Assembly (NCBI RefSeq): GCF_965638725.1
Contig: NC_134982.1
Coordinates: 82,164,155 to 82,228,154 of the forward strand
Source: Aptenodytes patagonicus
Taxonomy: Eukaryota > Chordata > Aves > Sphenisciformes > Spheniscidae
Direction of reading: 5' to 3'
Length of the DNA: 64,000 bases
The notes beneath the pieces were generated by a model that made no database searches, was not told the origin of the DNA, and saw only the letters and a list, made by a program, of their open reading frames with translations. Numbering within the stretch: the stretch's first letter is position 1; every line of letters begins with the position of its first letter. Positions 60,601 through 64,000 of the stretch are shown here, piece by piece. Position numbers and translations under genes: made by a program.

Positions 60601-63600
60601 ACAAATGTATTAATCTGAAAATAGAATTAGCCTTTATTAAACCACAAGAAAATATTCTGGTGTGGATTTTATAAACTGTGTTCTACATGAAAAGGCTTGG
60701 CAAAAGAGTGACATTGTTTAGAAATATCAAGGCTGGAAGAAGCTTTGGTGTAGACATTACACCCCTTCCTTGAGCTGGAGAAACCTTAATAAAGGAAGAA
60801 TGCTGTAGTGACAGAAGTCATTTGAGTCTCAGATATGTCGTGCTTCTGGACTCCTTCATTGATGGGATGTTTCAGTCTTAATGGAAGAGGCTAAATGCTT
60901 CTGCTCCTGTAAAGTTCTGGAGATAATGAAAAGGTTTTGTCTCCCACGCACAGACCTTTGTAGATCATTTTCTGCGTGTCACTTTGGTATCCTGGCAAAT
61001 CTTGTTAACAGTAGTTACATTTAGTTTTCAACAGCTTTCATGACATGCTGTTGGCTTGACTATCATTGTGGGTGGTGGGACTCTGATCTTAATTCTCTAT
61101 GTTTTACATTCTTTGATTATTGTTCTGTTTCACCCAGTAGGATATGCTTAATAAGTTTTCACAAATCTTAGAAATTATATCAATTATAATTGATAATTGA
61201 TATAAACTAATTATGAAGCTTTTGGGAGAACTGAAGAAGTACATTGTATGACCTCCAAAAGTGATTTCTTTTTAGTTTAGATGTTAACGTAGAGTGATTT
61301 CAACTTTTTATCTGCTATCTTAGTATCCAGAGTTGTCGCTTAATATTAGCAAATAAATGCTACATCAAATACAGAAAAAGATGCTCTAATTCAGATTTGG
61401 TAACTGGATGTGACAGTTCAGTTAGAATTACCATGGTTGAAGGCATGGCGTAATCCCAGCAGAATGTCTTCCTTCTGCAATAAATAAACCTCCATTTCCT
61501 ATGGAGCACACTTACCACATTGAGACTGTGGTAAGTGAAGATGGTTTTCCCGGAATCTGAACTTGCAGAGACTAGTAGTACCACTGACAAAATTATTTAT
61601 AAGCTCCCTCATTTGGCCTGGTGATCCTGTATTATAGATATTAAAAAGAAGTGGTGTTATTTTGTTTCCATTTAGTCTGTTTTTTCATGGCATCTAGAAA
61701 GTTGTTTTGAAAAATTTTTATGGGTGGTTTTAGCATGTCTAGAGAAAAAAAAAATCCAGACTGAAGTCTTTAAAGTTTTAATTCTTCAGGTTAAAATTTA
61801 GTTAAATAATTTTTAAGTGTGATTTAATTTCATAAATGTACAGTCTGTCTTTTTTTTATGTGTGCCTTTTTAATAAATTAAGTCATTATTACGAGATTGT
61901 AAAAAATAATTTAAAAAAATGGTGCCGGAGTGGACTTCAACAGCAGTTGTCTTTGCCCTGTAAAGTAATGCTGACTAATTTACCTTAAAACTGTGTAATT
62001 GCATATACAACAGAAGTATCAGAGATAGGTAGGCCACACATTCAGATAGTTACCTACCTGAGCTGTATGTTTCCCCTCTCAATTTGCTAAGGTAATGTCT
62101 TTTTGTACAAGGCTTGGTGACTTTGTAATCAAATGTTGTGATAGCCACATGCTTGATATGCCTTGATACCTGGGCAAAACATCCAGAGGTTCCAACTTCT
62201 ACAATTTTATCAGTGGAAGGACTTATGAGAAATTAAAATCTGTTTTTCTGTTTTCAATTTAAAAATATTACTGTAGTAGTCTTAATAAGAAAAACTGTTA
62301 TAAAAATAGACATTTCTTGTCTGTTACTATTAAAAAAAAAGTTCACAATACAGTGGTTTGTTGTTACAATGTATTGTTCCCTCCCCCTTTTTTTTCCCTC
62401 CAAAAAAAATGCAAATGGAGTTACCGTGGGTGGAAGAGATACTGAAGTGATGGGCCTATCAACAGTGCTTATGGTGGCACGTATGGCCATACTGTGGCAT
62501 CCTACTATATTATTTAATATATTAAAACTAATGTGTGTTGTCACGTAGCACCACTGTGGCATTTCCTAAGCAGTGCTGTACTTGGGGATAATGGCAATGA
62601 AGACTTTGGGCGTACCATATCAGTAGGATACAATGAGTCTTCATCACGTATGAGCAAGTAGATGCCAAATGCTTCCCCAGTTAAACCTTCAAAACTAGAT
62701 TGTTCAGGAGTTGAAAGAGGCTGTACACTACAGTGTTTTTACTCAGTACAACTCAAATGGGGGCAGTCATGTGGTTAAAAGCTCACTAGAATGCATAAAA
62801 GACCCACATGCATTACTCTGAATTTTACTCTCTCTGCTTTATCTCTAAATGGTGTGCGTTTTCATATTAAGACTATACACTTTAGGATTCAGTAGAACAC
62901 ATGGTACGTATTGGTGGTAGTTGTTCAGAATTGATTAATCATTGGAGATATGCACAATGCAAAAGGAGTATGCTCCAAGCATGTACATTGAAACTGACAC
63001 TGATGTTAAATATATTTATTCACGTTAAAATTCCTGCATTTCTAAAAACAATTTGTCATGTGTGTTTGGCATTACCTGGCCTCAGGAAGGTAAAGGGAAG
63101 GGATTTTGGAGCAATGGAAATACTTTTGAAATTAATTGATACAGAATTATGTTTTGGTTTGGCCAGTGTAGGGTATGGAGATGTAAGAGAGCCGCCCGCC
63201 TCATGAGTAGCATTTTGGAAGCCTGGGTTTTAAAGTATGCTTCTGGTTTATGCCCATACATACGTCGTAAGTTAGTGATGGTGGCAAGTGGGGATGGACG
63301 GAGTGAAGAAGGATGAGCCTTGCTCCCAGCACTCTGGGTGGCATTGCTGCACCAGCACGTTGGGCAGTATATGCTGTGCCAGGTGTAGATCAGTTTGCTC
63401 CCTCCCAGAGTGGCGAGGGAGTCCCGAGGGAGATTGCAACACCCTAATCGTAATTTCAGCATTTGGCTGCTCCAGGGGCAGTCTGGTGATGCGCTGCCCT
63501 AACTCTGGGCAGAGCATTGTCTTTTTGTCCAGACTGTATTTTTCAAATGTTTATGACATTAGCTCACAAACAAGAAACATGACACTGTAGTATTTGTCAA

Positions 63601-64000
63601 TACTGTTTTACCACAAAGGAAACAAAATCACAATCTAGTCAATTGTTAGCATTTTTACTTTTTATGGTGAATCTCAGAATACTTCATGTTGCCAGTCTTG
63701 CATATATGCCTGCCTTTGTTTCTTTTAAATTAAATTGTACTGGTACAATATTATGCTCTTAATTTTCTAGGGACAATGCTCATCTGTATTGGAGCAATAC
63801 TCTTATTTTGGCCAATTGCCTGTATTCTGTAGCAGCGTTACATGATTCATCTTTCAGTGTGTTTGGATTATTCGCCTGCAACTTACAGGTCATGTTGGCT
63901 TGGAGTGAATATTGCAGAGTTAGGGCCTTAGAGTGAGCAGTGGCAAAATGTTCAAGCTTCTACATGTTGCTGCTTGGTAAATTCCAATGTTGAAAAGCTT
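57677..64000 (+). other. ATG10: ATG10 intron 3, continuing past the window edge
   Basis: No further ATG10 exon recognised. An A17 run lies at 60511-60527. A GC-richer patch near 63150-63520 gives overlapping frames of 81-126 residues on both strands without family resemblance. Confidence 0.55.

Noticed and set aside
63755-63830. Acceptor-like 'aattttctag' followed by an open stretch, considered as a further ATG10 exon
   Set aside because: The translation does not resemble any part of ATG10 in any frame.
1-64000. CRISPR arrays, operons, bacterial defence systems, tRNA and rRNA genes
   Set aside because: None seen. The sequence is vertebrate nuclear DNA; no regularly spaced identical repeats with unique spacers and no tRNA or rRNA signature was recognised by eye. 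A tRNAscan or Infernal run could still find small RNAs.

Overview
The window reads as vertebrate, and specifically avian, nuclear DNA. It is mostly AT-rich non-coding sequence with long introns and intergenic stretches, two CpG islands, and interspersed repeats dominated by CR1 (chicken repeat 1) LINEs in both young and very old copies. No bacterial, viral or plasmid gene organisation is present. Nearly all open reading frames are chance frames, CpG-island frames or decayed LINE reverse transcriptase.

The one protein-coding gene I can recognise is ATG10, the E2-like enzyme that conjugates ATG12 to ATG5 in autophagy, on the + strand. A CpG-island promoter lies at about 45.4-46.3 kb, with two perfect NRF1-type palindromes and a GC box. 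It is followed by a likely non-coding first exon, a first coding exon at 47810-47935 and a second coding exon at 52905-53024, both with good splice sites and matching reading phase. The later exons, including the catalytic cysteine region, were not found and probably lie to the right of the window.

Layout: 1-18.8 kb is non-coding and holds a 2.7 kb ancient CR1 relic (about 9.64-12.35 kb), palindromic MITE-like fragments near 7.9-8.2 kb and a small degenerate tandem repeat at 17.68 kb. A second CpG island spans 18.84-20.45 kb, with an alternating CA/CG tract and long G and C runs. By synteny with mammals, where SSBP2 lies head-to-head with ATG10, it is the natural candidate for the SSBP2 promoter on the - strand, but I could not find the SSBP2 first coding exon. 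From 20.5 to 45.4 kb lies non-coding spacer with three younger CR1 copies (30.6, 32.6 and 40.6 kb), an older CR1 piece (42.8 kb) and a weak LTR candidate (37.1-37.7 kb). From 45.4 kb to the end is ATG10 with CR1 insertions in its introns, including an ancient 1.7 kb relic at 48.15-49.9 kb, and a perfect 49-bp tandem duplication at 57.58 kb.

I found no new biological system. The most useful points for follow-up are the orphan CpG island, the two unusually long ancient CR1 relics, the ATG10 start and promoter structure, and the strand bias of the CR1 copies. Repeat names and synteny statements come from family knowledge and reading by eye; no alignment or database search was run.
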